64,000 bases of DNA. Origin: Arenibacter palladensis (GTDB taxonomy: Bacteria; Bacteroidota; Bacteroidia; Flavobacteriales; Flavobacteriaceae). A model generated the notes under the pieces. It saw nothing but the letters and a program-made list of their open reading frames with translations, made no database searches and was not told the DNA's origin. Both the position numbers and the translations under genes were made by a program. The DNA is taken from assembly GCF_900129275.1 (NCBI RefSeq), contig NZ_FQUX01000001.1, forward strand, positions 310,001-374,000, in the 5' to 3' direction. Of the stretch, positions 42,578 through 52,737 are shown in pieces (the first letter of the stretch is position 1; each line of letters begins with the position of its first letter).

Positions 42578-43747
42578 ATGAACAAAATACTTCAAATATT
42601 CGTATTGGGAACCTTATTGGTTTCTTGTGGAAGCGATAATCAAAAAACAGTAGACGACCTTATATCTGGAGGGGACATTAATGCCTTGCGCACTAAAAAA
42701 AGTGAACTCTTCGAGAAACAAAAAGCATTGGAATCTGAAATGAAAAAACTGGATTCGGTAATTGGATCATTAAGCGGAAATGAAAACCTTCCCTTGGTTA
42801 CCACAATTATTGCCAATCCCAAAAAATTTGACCATTTCTTGGATTTACAGGGGGACGTTAAGACAAAACAAAATGTACTGATCTATCCCGAAATGCAAGG
42901 CGTCCTGCATAAAGTTTATGTAAAAGAGGGACAAGAAGTAACTAAGGGTCAAATCTTGGCGAGCATAGATGATGGCGGTATGGGCAGCCAACTGGAGCAA
43001 TTAAAAACCCAGGCACAATTGGCAAAAACCACCTTTGAGCGTCAAAAAAGATTGTGGGAACAAAAGATAGGTTCCGAAATTCAGTATTTACAGGCAAAGA
43101 CCAACTATGAAGCCAGCGAAAATTCGGTTAAACAAATGGAAAGTCAATTAGGAAAGTCCACTATTAGGGCACCTTTTTCCGGAATTATAGACGATGTTAT
43201 CAAAGACCAGGGAACAGTGGTTGCCCCCGGTCCTGGATCCGAAATTTTCCGAATAGTGAATCTTTCGGACATGTACATTGTAGTAGAGGTGCCGGAAACC
43301 TATTTGGGAAGCATAAAAAATGGCAAGGAAGCCAAAGTATATTTCCCTGTTTTAGGCGATAGCATTATGACCAATATTAGACAAACAGGAAACTTTATTA
43401 ATCCTGGCAACAGATCCTTTACCGTAGAAATACCTGTACCCAACAAGACGGGTACCATAAAGCCCAACTTGAGCGCAAAAGTACAATTGAACGACTATAG
43501 CAGTGAAAATGCCATTCTTATTCCACAAAGTATTGTTTCGGAAAATGCCGATGGAGAGCAGTACGCCTACGTGGCCGAAGAACTAAATGACGAAAACGAA
43601 GCCATAGTAAAGAAGAAAATCATTACCACTGGTAAGACCCAAAATGGTTATGTGGAAGTTCTTTCGGGAATCAGTGATGGAAACCACATCATTAAAGAGG
43701 GTGCTAGAAGCGTAAAAGATGGTCAAAAAGTGAAAGTTTTAAACTAA
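42578..43747 (+). CDS. RND efflux periplasmic adaptor (MFP/HlyD family), lipoprotein
   Basis: This 389-residue protein has lipobox LVSC (Cys17), an N-terminal coiled coil (about 25-60, KKSELFEKQKALESEMKKL), the barrel-sandwich lipoyl halves (GVLHKVYVKEGQEVTKGQIL near 106-125 and IRAPFSGIIDDVI), a helical hairpin and a beta-barrel. It links the RND permease to the TolC channel. The extra coiled coil before the lipoyl domain is common in flavobacterial adaptors. It is 7 bp before the permease gene. Confidence 0.94.
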   Translation: MNKILQIFVLGTLLVSCGSDNQKTVDDLISGGDINALRTKKSELFEKQKALESEMKKLDSVIGSLSGNENLPLVTTIIANPKKFDHFLDLQGDVKTKQNVLIYPEMQGVLHKVYVKEGQEVTKGQILASIDDGGMGSQLEQLKTQAQLAKTTFERQKRLWEQKIGSEIQYLQAKTNYEASENSVKQMESQLGKSTIRAPFSGIIDDVIKDQGTVVAPGPGSEIFRIVNLSDMYIVVEVPETYLGSIKNGKEAKVYFPVLGDSIMTNIRQTGNFINPGNRSFTVEIPVPNKTGTIKPNLSAKVQLNDYSSENAILIPQSIVSENADGEQYAYVAEELNDENEAIVKKKIITTGKTQNGYVEVLSGISDGNHIIKEGARSVKDGQKVKVLN

Positions 43748-43754
43748 AAAGTCC

Positions 43755-46700
43755 ATGAGCAAACTACAAAAAAACGCAGACAAAGAATTTAGTTTATCGT
43801 CTTGGGCAATAGATAACCCATCTGTTATCTATGTAATGATCGGTATCTTTCTATGGATCGGTTTTTCTTCCTATCTGGCCATGCCTAGGGAAGACTTCCC
43901 AGAAATCATAGAAACCAAGATCTATATCAGTACCCCCTATCCTGGTAATACAGCGGAGGATATTGAAAGGTTGATAACAGATCCTTTGGAGGATGAACTA
44001 AAGAATATCAGCAATGTTGTGGAAATTATTTCCACCTCACAGGAAGATTATTCCATTATCACCGTTGAGTTCGACGAAGAAATTACCGTGGAAGCGGCAA
44101 AACAAAAGGTAAAGGACGAGGTTGATGGCGAGAAAGCCAGTGAGGATTGGCCCACCTTTAACGGAGCCAAGGTAGAACCCAATGTGTTCGACCTAAATTT
44201 TTCCGAGGAAGTTCCTATAATGAACATCAACTTCACCGGCGATTATCCGGTAGAAAAATTGAAGGAATATGCAGAATACCTACAGGACGAAATAGAAAAT
44301 CTTCCTGAAGTAAAAAAGGCAGACATCCGTGGAGCTCAGGAAAAAGAAGTGGAGGTTGCGGTAGACGTCTATAAAATGATGGCAGCCAAGGTTAGTTTTG
44401 ACGATGTAATGCAGGCCATTGGCAATGGTAATATGACCATGTCCGCAGGAAATTTAAAGATTGGTGGCCAACGCAGAACCATACGCATTTTGGGCGAGAT
44501 AGAAGATCCCAGCCAACTGAACGATTTTGTGGTAAAATCAGACAACGGGGCAGTATATTTAAAAGATATCGCTACCGTTTATTTTGACGAAAAGGATAAA
44601 ACTACCTATGCCAGGGAATTTGGGGAAAGCGTTGTGATGCTCGATGTTAAAAAGCGTGCAGGCCAAAATGCCATATCGGCATCAGATCAAATTAAGGAAA
44701 TAGTCAAGACCACAAAGGCCAACTATTTCCCCCCCGATCTTCACATTTCCATTGCCAATGATTCCTCTACAAGAACACTTAACCAGGTAGATGACTTGGT
44801 CAACAACATTATTTTCGGAATTATTTTGGTGGTTGGGGTCCTAATGTTCTTTTTAGGGTTCAGAAACGCCTTGTTCGTTGGCTTTGCCATACCCATGTCC
44901 ATGTTTATGTCTTTTATGATCCTGTCCTGGTTGGGCTACACCCTTAATACCATGATTCTATTTGGAATGATTATGGGACTGGGAATGTTGGTAGATAATG
45001 GTATCGTTGTGGTAGAAAACGTGTATCGCTTAATGGATGAGGGAATGCCCCGTATTGAAGCAGCGAAAAAGGGAATCGGTGAAATTGCCTTTCCCATTAT
45101 TATTTCCACGGCCACCACTGTTGCAGCCTTTGTTCCACTTGGGCTATGGCCCGGAATATTTGGGCAGTTTATGATCTATTTTCCAATTACCTTATCGGTA
45201 GTATTGGGATCCTCCCTGTTTGTGGCCATATTTATGAACTCCATGTTGGTATCCAATTTTATGGATACCGATGAAAAGGAACTTACCGTAAAACAGCTGA
45301 TTCGTATCAGTATTGTTTTGGGCGGACTTGGACTATTGATTTTATTGTTCGGTGGAGCAATGAGGGGATTGGGATCGGTCATGATCTTAACGGCGGCCAT
45401 GTTCTGGGTTTACAAATATGTACTGAAGAAATGGGCCCTGCGTTTTCAAAAAAATACCATGACCCGTTTCGAAAACTGGTATGAGATAAGATTGATCCAT
45501 GCCTTAAGGGGAAAAAATGTATACTGGTATTTTGGAATTACGGCTATGCTATTGGTCGTGGTATTCATGCTTTTCGGTATGTCCGTAGGCAGTGGGAGAA
45601 CCAAAATAGAATTCTTCCCGGACAATATCCCCAATGAAATATATGTCTATATAGAATACCCTGAAGGTACTGCCATAGAAAAGACCAATGCAATTACCCT
45701 TGATATTGAGAAAAAGGTATATGGCATTGTCAATGACCAGGCTTATTTTCACAATGGGGAAAACTTTATTGTTACCACGGCCGTATCCCAAGTTGGTGAA
45801 GGTGCCGGTAACCCTTTGGCAGATGGAGGTTCTTCGGCAGAAATGCCCCATAAGGGCAAAATTACGGTCAATTTCAGTGAATTTAAGTATAGACGGGGAG
45901 TCAACACCGAGGACATCCGTGCCAAAGTTCAGGCCGGACTAAGCGGCGTATATCCCGGGGTAGCCATTTCGGTAGAAAAAGAGGCCAATGGCCCACCGGC
46001 CGGTTATCCGATTAACATTGAATTGGAAGGCAAGGATTACGACCAATTGATCAATACCGCGGAGGACATTAGAAACTTTATCAATACCAAAAATATCGCG
46101 GGTATAGAAGAAATAAAAATTGACGTAAACAAGAGTAAGCCCTCCATGCAAGTGGCCGTAGACCGTAAGAAGGCAGGTGAGCTAGGGGTTTCTGTAGGGC
46201 AAGTGGGGAGCCAATTGCGAAGGGCCTTGTTTGGTGAAAAAGCCGGTGTATTTAAGGAAGATGGGGATGATTATGATATCAATGTCCGCTTTAGCGAAGA
46301 TTTAAGGTATAATAAAAGCGCCCTTTTCAACCAAAATATCATATTTAGGGACCAATCTACCGGCAAAATCAAGGAAATTCCTATTTCTGCCGTGGCCGCC
46401 GAAAGAAATACTTCTGCCTTTAGTGCCATTAAACATAGGGACAACAAACGTGTGGTTACTGTTTATTCCGGACTTCAGCCTGGGTTTACGGATGCGGCAG
46501 CCATTGTAGCCGAGATACAAAAGGAAATGGAAGAATTTGAAAACCTTCCAACCGATATCAAAATAGACTACACTGGGCAAATAGAGGAGCAGAACAAACA
46601 GATGATGTTCCTTGTAGGTGCATTTTTCACCGGTTTAGGCCTTATTATGTTGATATTGATATTTCAGTTTGGCGGTATTTCCAAGCCACTGATCATTATG

Positions 46701-47249
46701 ATTGCTATTTTCCTGAGTTTTATTGGGGTATTTGGAGGTCTAATGATTACCGGATGGTCTTTTGTGATCATGATGACGATGATGGGAATAATTTCCTTGG
46801 CCGGTATTGTGGTGAACAATGGAGTGGTTCTATTGGACTATACCCAGATTTTAATTGACCGTAGGAAGGTTAAGCTAGGTATGGATGATAAAGCCTTATT
46901 GACAAGGGAAGATGCAACAGAAGCCATCATTAAGGGTGGAAAAGCTAGGCTAAGACCAGTGCTTCTTACTGCCATAACCACCGTATTGGGATTGATTCCT
47001 CTGGCAATCGGTTTAAATATCGATTTCTTTGCCTTGTTTTCGGAATTTAACCCACACATATATGTAGGAGGTGACAACGTGGTGTTCTGGGGTCCTTTGG
47101 CCTGGACGGTAATCTTCGGGTTGATAGTGGCCACCTTCCTAACATTGATTATTGTTCCTGTACTATTTAATATTACCTACAGGATTAAAATAGCCCTTAG
47201 GGGCAGTGGTAGTAGCAAGACAAAAACTAAGGAAGTAGCTACTGCCTAA
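43755..47249 (+). CDS. RND-family efflux permease (AcrB/CzcA-like) with additional helices
   Basis: This 1164-residue protein has the usual two repeats of six helices plus two large periplasmic domains. Helix 4 carries the proton-relay Asp414 in GMLVDNGIVVVEN. It is about 120 residues longer than AcrB. Part of the excess is a hydrophobic hairpin (about 516-560, IRISIVLGGLGLLILLFGG) between the two halves, and the tail loop between the last helices is also long. It pumps drugs, lipids or metals; the substrate class is not clear. A perfect terminator follows. Confidence 0.95.
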   Translation: MSKLQKNADKEFSLSSWAIDNPSVIYVMIGIFLWIGFSSYLAMPREDFPEIIETKIYISTPYPGNTAEDIERLITDPLEDELKNISNVVEIISTSQEDYSIITVEFDEEITVEAAKQKVKDEVDGEKASEDWPTFNGAKVEPNVFDLNFSEEVPIMNINFTGDYPVEKLKEYAEYLQDEIENLPEVKKADIRGAQEKEVEVAVDVYKMMAAKVSFDDVMQAIGNGNMTMSAGNLKIGGQRRTIRILGEIEDPSQLNDFVVKSDNGAVYLKDIATVYFDEKDKTTYAREFGESVVMLDVKKRAGQNAISASDQIKEIVKTTKANYFPPDLHISIANDSSTRTLNQVDDLVNNIIFGIILVVGVLMFFLGFRNALFVGFAIPMSMFMSFMILSWLGYTLNTMILFGMIMGLGMLVDNGIVVVENVYRLMDEGMPRIEAAKKGIGEIAFPIIISTATTVAAFVPLGLWPGIFGQFMIYFPITLSVVLGSSLFVAIFMNSMLVSNFMDTDEKELTVKQLIRISIVLGGLGLLILLFGGAMRGLGSVMILTAAMFWVYKYVLKKWALRFQKNTMTRFENWYEIRLIHALRGKNVYWYFGITAMLLVVVFMLFGMSVGSGRTKIEFFPDNIPNEIYVYIEYPEGTAIEKTNAITLDIEKKVYGIVNDQAYFHNGENFIVTTAVSQVGEGAGNPLADGGSSAEMPHKGKITVNFSEFKYRRGVNTEDIRAKVQAGLSGVYPGVAISVEKEANGPPAGYPINIELEGKDYDQLINTAEDIRNFINTKNIAGIEEIKIDVNKSKPSMQVAVDRKKAGELGVSVGQVGSQLRRALFGEKAGVFKEDGDDYDINVRFSEDLRYNKSALFNQNIIFRDQSTGKIKEIPISAVAAERNTSAFSAIKHRDNKRVVTVYSGLQPGFTDAAAIVAEIQKEMEEFENLPTDIKIDYTGQIEEQNKQMMFLVGAFFTGLGLIMLILIFQFGGISKPLIIMIAIFLSFIGVFGGLMITGWSFVIMMTMMGIISLAGIVVNNGVVLLDYTQILIDRRKVKLGMDDKALLTREDATEAIIKGGKARLRPVLLTAITTVLGLIPLAIGLNIDFFALFSEFNPHIYVGGDNVVFWGPLAWTVIFGLIVATFLTLIIVPVLFNITYRIKIALRGSGSSKTKTKEVATA

Positions 47250-47272
47250 GTTATTTGCACCAAAAGAAAAGG

Positions 47273-47303
47273 GAGCCTGTTTAATTAAACAGGCTCTTTT
47301 TTT
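47273..47303 (+). terminator. Rho-independent terminator after the RND operon
   Basis: A perfect 24-base palindrome (GAGCCTGTTTAA with its complement) is followed by seven T residues, 24 bases past the permease stop. Confidence 0.93.
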
Positions 47304-47507
47304 ATTGCACTATTCCTCCTCTCAGTTTAACTATAGCAAAAATATCCTTAGAACGTACTCTAGTAGTTATTAGAGGCTACCATCCAATTCGGGAATATAT
47401 GACCAAAGGCAAATCCTATGTGTTAGGTTTTAGCGTACCGATAGGTTCCAAAATCATATTCCCGTATAAAATAATCCTTCCAAAACCGATTCCACAAGAT
47501 CCAAAAC

Positions 47508-47536
47508 AAAAAAACCCGGCGAATATCGCCGGGTTT
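47508..47536 (-). terminator. Rho-independent terminator after the MORN-like gene
   Basis: On the minus strand AAACCCGGCGA and its exact complement (47512-47536) form an 11-bp G+C-rich stem with a 3-base loop, and the arm runs into a T stretch. It lies just past the stop at 47557. Confidence 0.92.
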
Positions 47537-47556
47537 ACAACTGTAGAAATTATTTA

Positions 47557-47907
47557 CTATTTGTTGACCGCTAATTGGCCCATACTGTTCCATTCGGTTA
47601 CATTGGCAATTTTACTGTCAACAAAATCTACTTCTTTTAATTTTTTCGCATCCCAGAAGAACCATTTTCCTGTTTTCTTTCCTTCGGTATATTCACCCAT
47701 GGCTATTTTCTTTCCATCTTCACCAAACATCTTCCATTCGCCATGTAGTTTTCCGTTTAGGAAATGTCCCTCTTGGGAAACTACCCCATTGTCATGGAAA
47801 TAGGTGGCTTTTAACATTTCACCATCTTGTTCAAAAACAGGTTTTATATCTTGTGCGTTGATTACAACTGAAAATATTAGTGCTAAAACTAGTGTTATTC
47901 CTTTCAT
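47557..47907 (-). CDS. Secreted MORN-repeat-like protein
   Basis: This 116-residue protein has a signal peptide ending near residue 19 (INAQ), then four MORN-variant units (GVVSQEGHFLNGKLHGEWKM, GEYTEGKKTGKWFFW and similar), the YwqK-like pattern of Gly-x-W every 20 or so residues. MORN variants form beta-hairpin ladders and are often of unknown role in Bacteroidota. It is a single gene with its own terminator. Function is not predictable. Confidence 0.88.
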   Translation of the reverse strand: MKGITLVLALIFSVVINAQDIKPVFEQDGEMLKATYFHDNGVVSQEGHFLNGKLHGEWKMFGEDGKKIAMGEYTEGKKTGKWFFWDAKKLKEVDFVDSKIANVTEWNSMGQLAVNK

Positions 47908-48045
47908 TTTTTTGGGATTTTATGTTTATCTATTATCTCTTAACGAATTAAAGATACATATATTTTACGAAAAAGAAACCTTTAGTTAACATTAAATTTA
48001 CATTGAAACATTAAACATCTGTTTTTAAGAGGTTTACAAAACAAA

Positions 48046-48070
48046 GAAACTCCCTATAATAGGTAGTTTC
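48046..48070 (-). terminator. Probable terminator after the TonB receptor
   Basis: On the minus strand GAAACT and AGTTTC enclose a partly paired ACCTATTATAGGG-type stem, followed by TTTGTTTTG. It is weaker than the other terminators but correctly placed. Confidence 0.5.
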
Positions 48071-48116
48071 TGGTTTAATCGATAAAATGGTTCTATTGTC
48101 GCTATTAATTCAAATC

Positions 48117-50756
48117 TTAAAATTTAAAAGTAAGTCCGGCATTTATGATAGTGCCGGCAAAACCAAACTGATTTACTTCCCAAGGATACTTAAACCTTCC
48201 TCCAAGATCTGTAACAACATCCCCTTTGGGATCCAATTCATCCGGATAGACATTCAATAAATTATTTACTGCTATAGTAGCGGATATTTTTTGTGAAAAT
48301 TCATAACCCAATATTAGGTCGGTAATAACCTTACCTGCAAAGACCTGATCCTTTAAGGGATCTGAACCGTGGTCCCATTTAACCTCCCCAAAATAGGTGT
48401 TGTTTAAAATAAAATTCCATTTTTCGATATTGTAGTCAAGCCCAAGAAGAATTTTGGATTTTGGCCTAACCGTTGTGATTCTGGCCTGTTCCTTTCTATT
48501 GAAAATCTCATAACCATTGGCATCCAATAAACTAGGTGTTTTAATTTGCCCTTCAATCTCTGTCTTATTGAAATTGGCAGCTATTGTGGCACCCAAAACT
48601 CCAGCACCCATAGCAATATTTTTATAATTGGCCACTATGTCAACTCCAGTAGTGTTGGTGTTTACAGCATTTACAAAGAATTTTAAACTGGTTATGTCAT
48701 TGTCCAATAATATTTCCTCAACAGGATTATCGTTCGCAGTATCACCATCGAACCCAATCTCATTGGTAAACAATACCCGATCATCAATTTTAACATTGTA
48801 AAAATCCACGGCTAAAGATAAATTGGTAAGCGGACTGAATGTAAAACCAGCCGTAATATTTTTTGAAGTTTCAGCAGTTAGCTGTGGTACTCCCAAACCA
48901 TCCCTGATTATTGGATCAACGTTGTTAAAAGTCCCCTGATTGGAAATAGTCCCACCGGATACCAATGTTTGTATATTACTCAAATAAATTTGATGTAATG
49001 CCGGTGCTCTAAAACCTGTACTATAAGAGGCCCTAATGGCTCCTTTTCGCTCTCCCAATAGATATCGACCGTTAACCTTCCAGGAAGTATTATCCCCAAA
49101 ATCGCTAAAATCCTCGTATCTCAGTGCCCCGCCCAAAAGTAATTTATCGGTAGGCTCCCATTCCAAATCTCCATAAAGACCATAGTTATCCCTGGTAGCT
49201 TCTACCGCATTACTTGGTTGTAATCCTGGAAAGGATACAGCGCCTTGCCCCGCAAAAGAGGCAGACTCACCTGCCAAAGCAGTAAAGCGTTCTCCCCTAA
49301 TCTCGGCACCAAAAGCAATATTGACCGTCCCCAAATTTTTGGAAAAATCCAAATTGCCCAAGGTATTGCTGAAAGAATAGGCCCCTACATCAAAAGATGT
49401 AGGACTATTGGCCCCCAAAACAACATTTAGTGTGTTTCTTACATCGTAATTAACAGCATTTCTACCATAAGTACCGCTCAAATCCACATCGAAGGTGAAC
49501 AATTTCCATTTTACCCCCACAGTTGCGTTATTGTCCCTTATATCAGTTTCAAAAGTTGGCTGAAATCCTTGATAAGTAGTTCCTGGTTCATGCAATAAGT
49601 TATATGGATCGGAAACCCAATATGGTGGTCTGTATAAGGCAAAGCTTTTTCCCTTTCTATAAGTAAGACCTCCAAAAGTATAGATCTCCCCACTGCCATT
49701 TTTAAAAGGAATACCAGCATTAAAAAACACATCCATTTTATCTAGTTCAGGTTGACCAATAGTCATTCCCAAATCTGGGTTTTGAGACAGCCAGGATCCC
49801 CAGTCGGGATCATTTGCAGGTACCCCAAACAAACCATCTTCTCCCGGCGTTCCAGCTCTATTGGTCTTTTCTTGATTATAATAGCCCACTGTCAAGTTTA
49901 GATACCCTCCATCTTCACCAAGTTTTAGAGCACTATTCACATCTGCAGCGAAATTAAAGCCATCCCCTTCTGTGGTGATTCCGGAACTAACACCCACAGT
50001 AGTATATTCAACATTTCTTTTCAATACCATATTAATGACTCCAGCAATGGCATCTGAACCATATTGGGCAGAAGCACCGTCTCTTAAAACCTCTATCCTT
50101 TCTATTGCCGCAGAGGGAACACTTTTCAAATCCACCCCTACTTCCCCTTTACCAGGAGTATCATTGATATATACCAAAGCACTCAAATTTTTACGCTTGC
50201 CATTTATCAACACCAAAGTCCTACTTGGACCCAATCCCCTCAAATCAGCAGGATCAAAGTGTGCTGTACCATCTGAGATTGCCTGGGTGGTAGAGTTAAA
50301 AGATGGAACTTTATAAGTCAACATTTTGTCAACTGTGGGTTGACCGGTACTTTTTAATTCTGCAACACCTATATTATCAATAGGCACAGGTGATCCTATA
50401 ACTGTTCTTGGCTTGGAACGGTTACCCAACAAGACAACTTCTTCCAAACCTGTTGCCGATTCATCCATGGCAACGTTCAAAGTAGTAGGACCGGTTACCT
50501 GCATTTCCTTTGAGGCATACCCCAAGGAGGAAAACACAAGAATGGATGGAAAATTATCAACCGAAAGTTCATAATTACCATCAAAATCTGTAGTAGTACC
50601 CGTAGTGGTTCCCTTAATAACCACATTCACCCCAGGAAGTGGATCTCCCAGACCCGAGTCCGTTACCTTTCCCTTAACAACATCCTGAGCCAATAACATC
50701 AAAGGTGCCATTAAGAAAAATAAGAACATGTTCTTCTTAAATAATTTCTGTTTCAT
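48117..50756 (-). CDS. TonB-dependent receptor with CarboxypepD-like N-domain
   Basis: This 879-residue protein has a signal peptide ending near ALLLAQ (about 24), a CarboxypepD_reg-like domain (about 27-105), a TonB-box region near ATGLEEVVLLGN (107-118), a plug with DGASAQYGSDAIAG, and a barrel ending in Phe. No STN domain and no SusD partner are present, so it is not a classical SusC. The plug resembles receptors for peptides, vitamins or sugars. It stands alone, divergent from aspS. Substrate unknown. Confidence 0.93.
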   Translation of the reverse strand: MKQKLFKKNMFLFFLMAPLMLLAQDVVKGKVTDSGLGDPLPGVNVVIKGTTTGTTTDFDGNYELSVDNFPSILVFSSLGYASKEMQVTGPTTLNVAMDESATGLEEVVLLGNRSKPRTVIGSPVPIDNIGVAELKSTGQPTVDKMLTYKVPSFNSTTQAISDGTAHFDPADLRGLGPSRTLVLINGKRKNLSALVYINDTPGKGEVGVDLKSVPSAAIERIEVLRDGASAQYGSDAIAGVINMVLKRNVEYTTVGVSSGITTEGDGFNFAADVNSALKLGEDGGYLNLTVGYYNQEKTNRAGTPGEDGLFGVPANDPDWGSWLSQNPDLGMTIGQPELDKMDVFFNAGIPFKNGSGEIYTFGGLTYRKGKSFALYRPPYWVSDPYNLLHEPGTTYQGFQPTFETDIRDNNATVGVKWKLFTFDVDLSGTYGRNAVNYDVRNTLNVVLGANSPTSFDVGAYSFSNTLGNLDFSKNLGTVNIAFGAEIRGERFTALAGESASFAGQGAVSFPGLQPSNAVEATRDNYGLYGDLEWEPTDKLLLGGALRYEDFSDFGDNTSWKVNGRYLLGERKGAIRASYSTGFRAPALHQIYLSNIQTLVSGGTISNQGTFNNVDPIIRDGLGVPQLTAETSKNITAGFTFSPLTNLSLAVDFYNVKIDDRVLFTNEIGFDGDTANDNPVEEILLDNDITSLKFFVNAVNTNTTGVDIVANYKNIAMGAGVLGATIAANFNKTEIEGQIKTPSLLDANGYEIFNRKEQARITTVRPKSKILLGLDYNIEKWNFILNNTYFGEVKWDHGSDPLKDQVFAGKVITDLILGYEFSQKISATIAVNNLLNVYPDELDPKGDVVTDLGGRFKYPWEVNQFGFAGTIINAGLTFKF

Positions 50757-50811
50757 ATTAATGAGTTTCGTTAGAATTATATACTAAAATAAGTAAGTTT
50801 TGTTAATATTC

Positions 50812-50827
50812 TCTAAAATAATTTAGA
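50812..50827. promoter_or_regulatory. AT-rich dyad upstream of the TonB receptor
   Basis: TCTAAA and TTTAGA flank ATAA, a perfect short dyad in the divergent aspS/TonB-receptor region. The composition is so AT-rich that chance is a real possibility. Confidence 0.25.
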
Positions 50828-50903
50828 ATATGATAAAATTTTGTAATGCAAATTCGCAATTCCTCAATTGAGCATATTTTTTTCAGCTTACCCTATTACT
50901 TCT

Positions 50904-50911
50904 TACATTTG
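50904..50911 (+). promoter_or_regulatory. aspS: -7 element for aspS
   Basis: TACATTTG fits TAnnTTTG, and TTTC lies 19 bases upstream as a near -33 box. Initiation would be about 20 bases before the aspS ATG. Confidence 0.5.
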
Positions 50912-50934
50912 CCTTTTCTTAGATGATATAAAAA

Positions 50935-52683
50935 ATGTATAGAAGTCATAATTGCGGTGAATTGCGGGAAACCCATCAACAGACACAAGTAACCTTGTCA
51001 GGATGGGTACAAACAGTAAGAGACAAAGGTTTTGTTATATGGGCCGATCTTCGGGACCGATATGGAATTACCCAGCTCATTTTTGATGAGGAACGTTCTT
51101 CAAAGGAGATTATGGAAATCGCAAAATCCTTGGGCCGCGAATTTGTAATACAAGTCAAAGGAACCGTGATTGAAAGAGCTTCCAAAAACCCAAACATACC
51201 TACCGGCAATGTCGAAGTTCTGGTTTCTGAGATCAAAATCCTCAACAAATCCCTGGTTCCTCCTTTCACCATTGAAGACCAGACCGATGGTGGCGAAGAT
51301 ATCCGGATGAAATTCCGATATCTGGATATTCGAAGAAATCCTGTAAAAAACAACCTTATTTTTAGGCACAAAGTAGCCATTGAGGTTAGAAAATACCTTT
51401 CCGACCAAGGTTTTATTGAAGTTGAAACGCCTTATTTGATAAAGTCTACCCCGGAGGGCGCCCGAGATTTTGTGGTTCCAAGCAGAATGAACGAAGGCCA
51501 GTTTTATGCCTTGCCACAATCGCCCCAAACCTTTAAACAATTACTAATGGTGGGCGGAATGGACAAATACTTCCAGATCGTTAAATGCTTTAGGGACGAA
51601 GACCTTAGGGCGGACAGGCAACCGGAATTTACTCAAATCGACTGTGAAATGGCCTTTGTGGAACAAGAAGACATCCTAAACGTCTTTGAAGGCCTTACCA
51701 GACATTTGTTAAAAGAAATTAAAGGGGTCTCTATTGACAAGTTCCCTAGAATGACTTACGATGAGGCCATGAAAAAATATGGCAACGACAAACCGGATAT
51801 CCGATTTGGGATGGAATTCGGCGAACTTAACCCCATTGCACAACATAAGGACTTTGGAATATTCAATGAGGCCGAATTGGTAGTAGGTATTGCCATACCT
51901 GGGGGAGTGGCCTATACCAGAAAAGAAATAGACGCGCTTGTAGACTGGGTACGCAGACCACAAATAGGGGCTAAAGGCATGGTCTATGCCAGATGTAACG
52001 AAGATGGTTCCTTTAAATCTTCGGTGGACAAATTTTATGATCAGGAAGATCTTGCAAAATGGGCAGAAGTCACAGGAGCGAAGGCGGGCGACTTAATCTG
52101 CGTCCTGTCCGGAGATGCCAACAAAACCCGCACACAGTTAAGTGCGCTTAGAATGGAAATTGCCCAACGTCTAGGATTACGTAAAAAGAATGAGTTTGCA
52201 CCCCTTTGGGTAATAGATTTTCCATTGTTGGAGCTGGACGAGGAAACCGGGCATTACCATGCCATGCACCATCCGTTTACCTCACCAAAACCTGGACAAT
52301 TGGAATTGCTGGATACCGATCCGGGAGCGGTAAAAGCCAATGCCTATGATTTAGTATTGAATGGAAATGAAATTGGAGGTGGTTCCATACGTATTCACGA
52401 TAAGCAGATACAATCCACAATGTTTAGACATCTTGGCTTTAGCCCAGAGGAGGCCAAGGCTCAATTTGGATTTCTAATGGACGCCTTTCAATATGGGGCA
52501 CCTCCACATGGTGGTTTGGCATTTGGCCTGGATAGGTTGGTGGCCATTTTAGGTGGACAGGAAACCATTCGTGACTTTATTGCTTTTCCAAAAAATAACA
52601 GTGGCCGCGATGTCATGATCGATGCCCCTGCCCCGATTGACGATTTACAGTTGAAGGAACTTCACCTAAAATTGGATTTATAA
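50935..52683 (+). CDS. aspS: Aspartyl-tRNA synthetase
   Basis: This 582-residue class II synthetase has an N-terminal anticodon-binding OB fold (about 1-105, [19 protein letters not shown]), motif 1 and motif 2 ([18 protein letters not shown], about 215-235), the bacterial GAD insertion (about 290-410), and motif 3 ([11 protein letters not shown] near 523-533). The length and the insertion mark the bacterial type. It charges tRNA-Asp. A single-gene transcript with its own terminator is likely. Confidence 0.98.
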   Translation: MYRSHNCGELRETHQQTQVTLSGWVQTVRDKGFVIWADLRDRYGITQLIFDEERSSKEIMEIAKSLGREFVIQVKGTVIERASKNPNIPTGNVEVLVSEIKILNKSLVPPFTIEDQTDGGEDIRMKFRYLDIRRNPVKNNLIFRHKVAIEVRKYLSDQGFIEVETPYLIKSTPEGARDFVVPSRMNEGQFYALPQSPQTFKQLLMVGGMDKYFQIVKCFRDEDLRADRQPEFTQIDCEMAFVEQEDILNVFEGLTRHLLKEIKGVSIDKFPRMTYDEAMKKYGNDKPDIRFGMEFGELNPIAQHKDFGIFNEAELVVGIAIPGGVAYTRKEIDALVDWVRRPQIGAKGMVYARCNEDGSFKSSVDKFYDQEDLAKWAEVTGAKAGDLICVLSGDANKTRTQLSALRMEIAQRLGLRKKNEFAPLWVIDFPLLELDEETGHYHAMHHPFTSPKPGQLELLDTDPGAVKANAYDLVLNGNEIGGGSIRIHDKQIQSTMFRHLGFSPEEAKAQFGFLMDAFQYGAPPHGGLAFGLDRLVAILGGQETIRDFIAFPKNNSGRDVMIDAPAPIDDLQLKELHLKLDL

Positions 52684-52698
52684 TCATATCTTTAAAAT

Positions 52699-52730
52699 CC
52701 TGCTAGTCCAGTAACTAGCGGGATTTTTTT
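52699..52730 (+). terminator. Rho-independent terminator after aspS
   Basis: CCTGCTAGT and ACTAGCGGG pair over nine positions (one T-G) around a 6-base loop, followed by seven T residues. Confidence 0.85.
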
Positions 52731-52737
52731 CAATAGC

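Noticed and set aside
47390..47464. CGGGAATAT/ATATTCCCG inverted repeat with 57-base spacer
   Set aside because: The arms are only 9 bp over a long spacer in a tail-to-tail gap between two terminators; chance is likely and no promoter is nearby.
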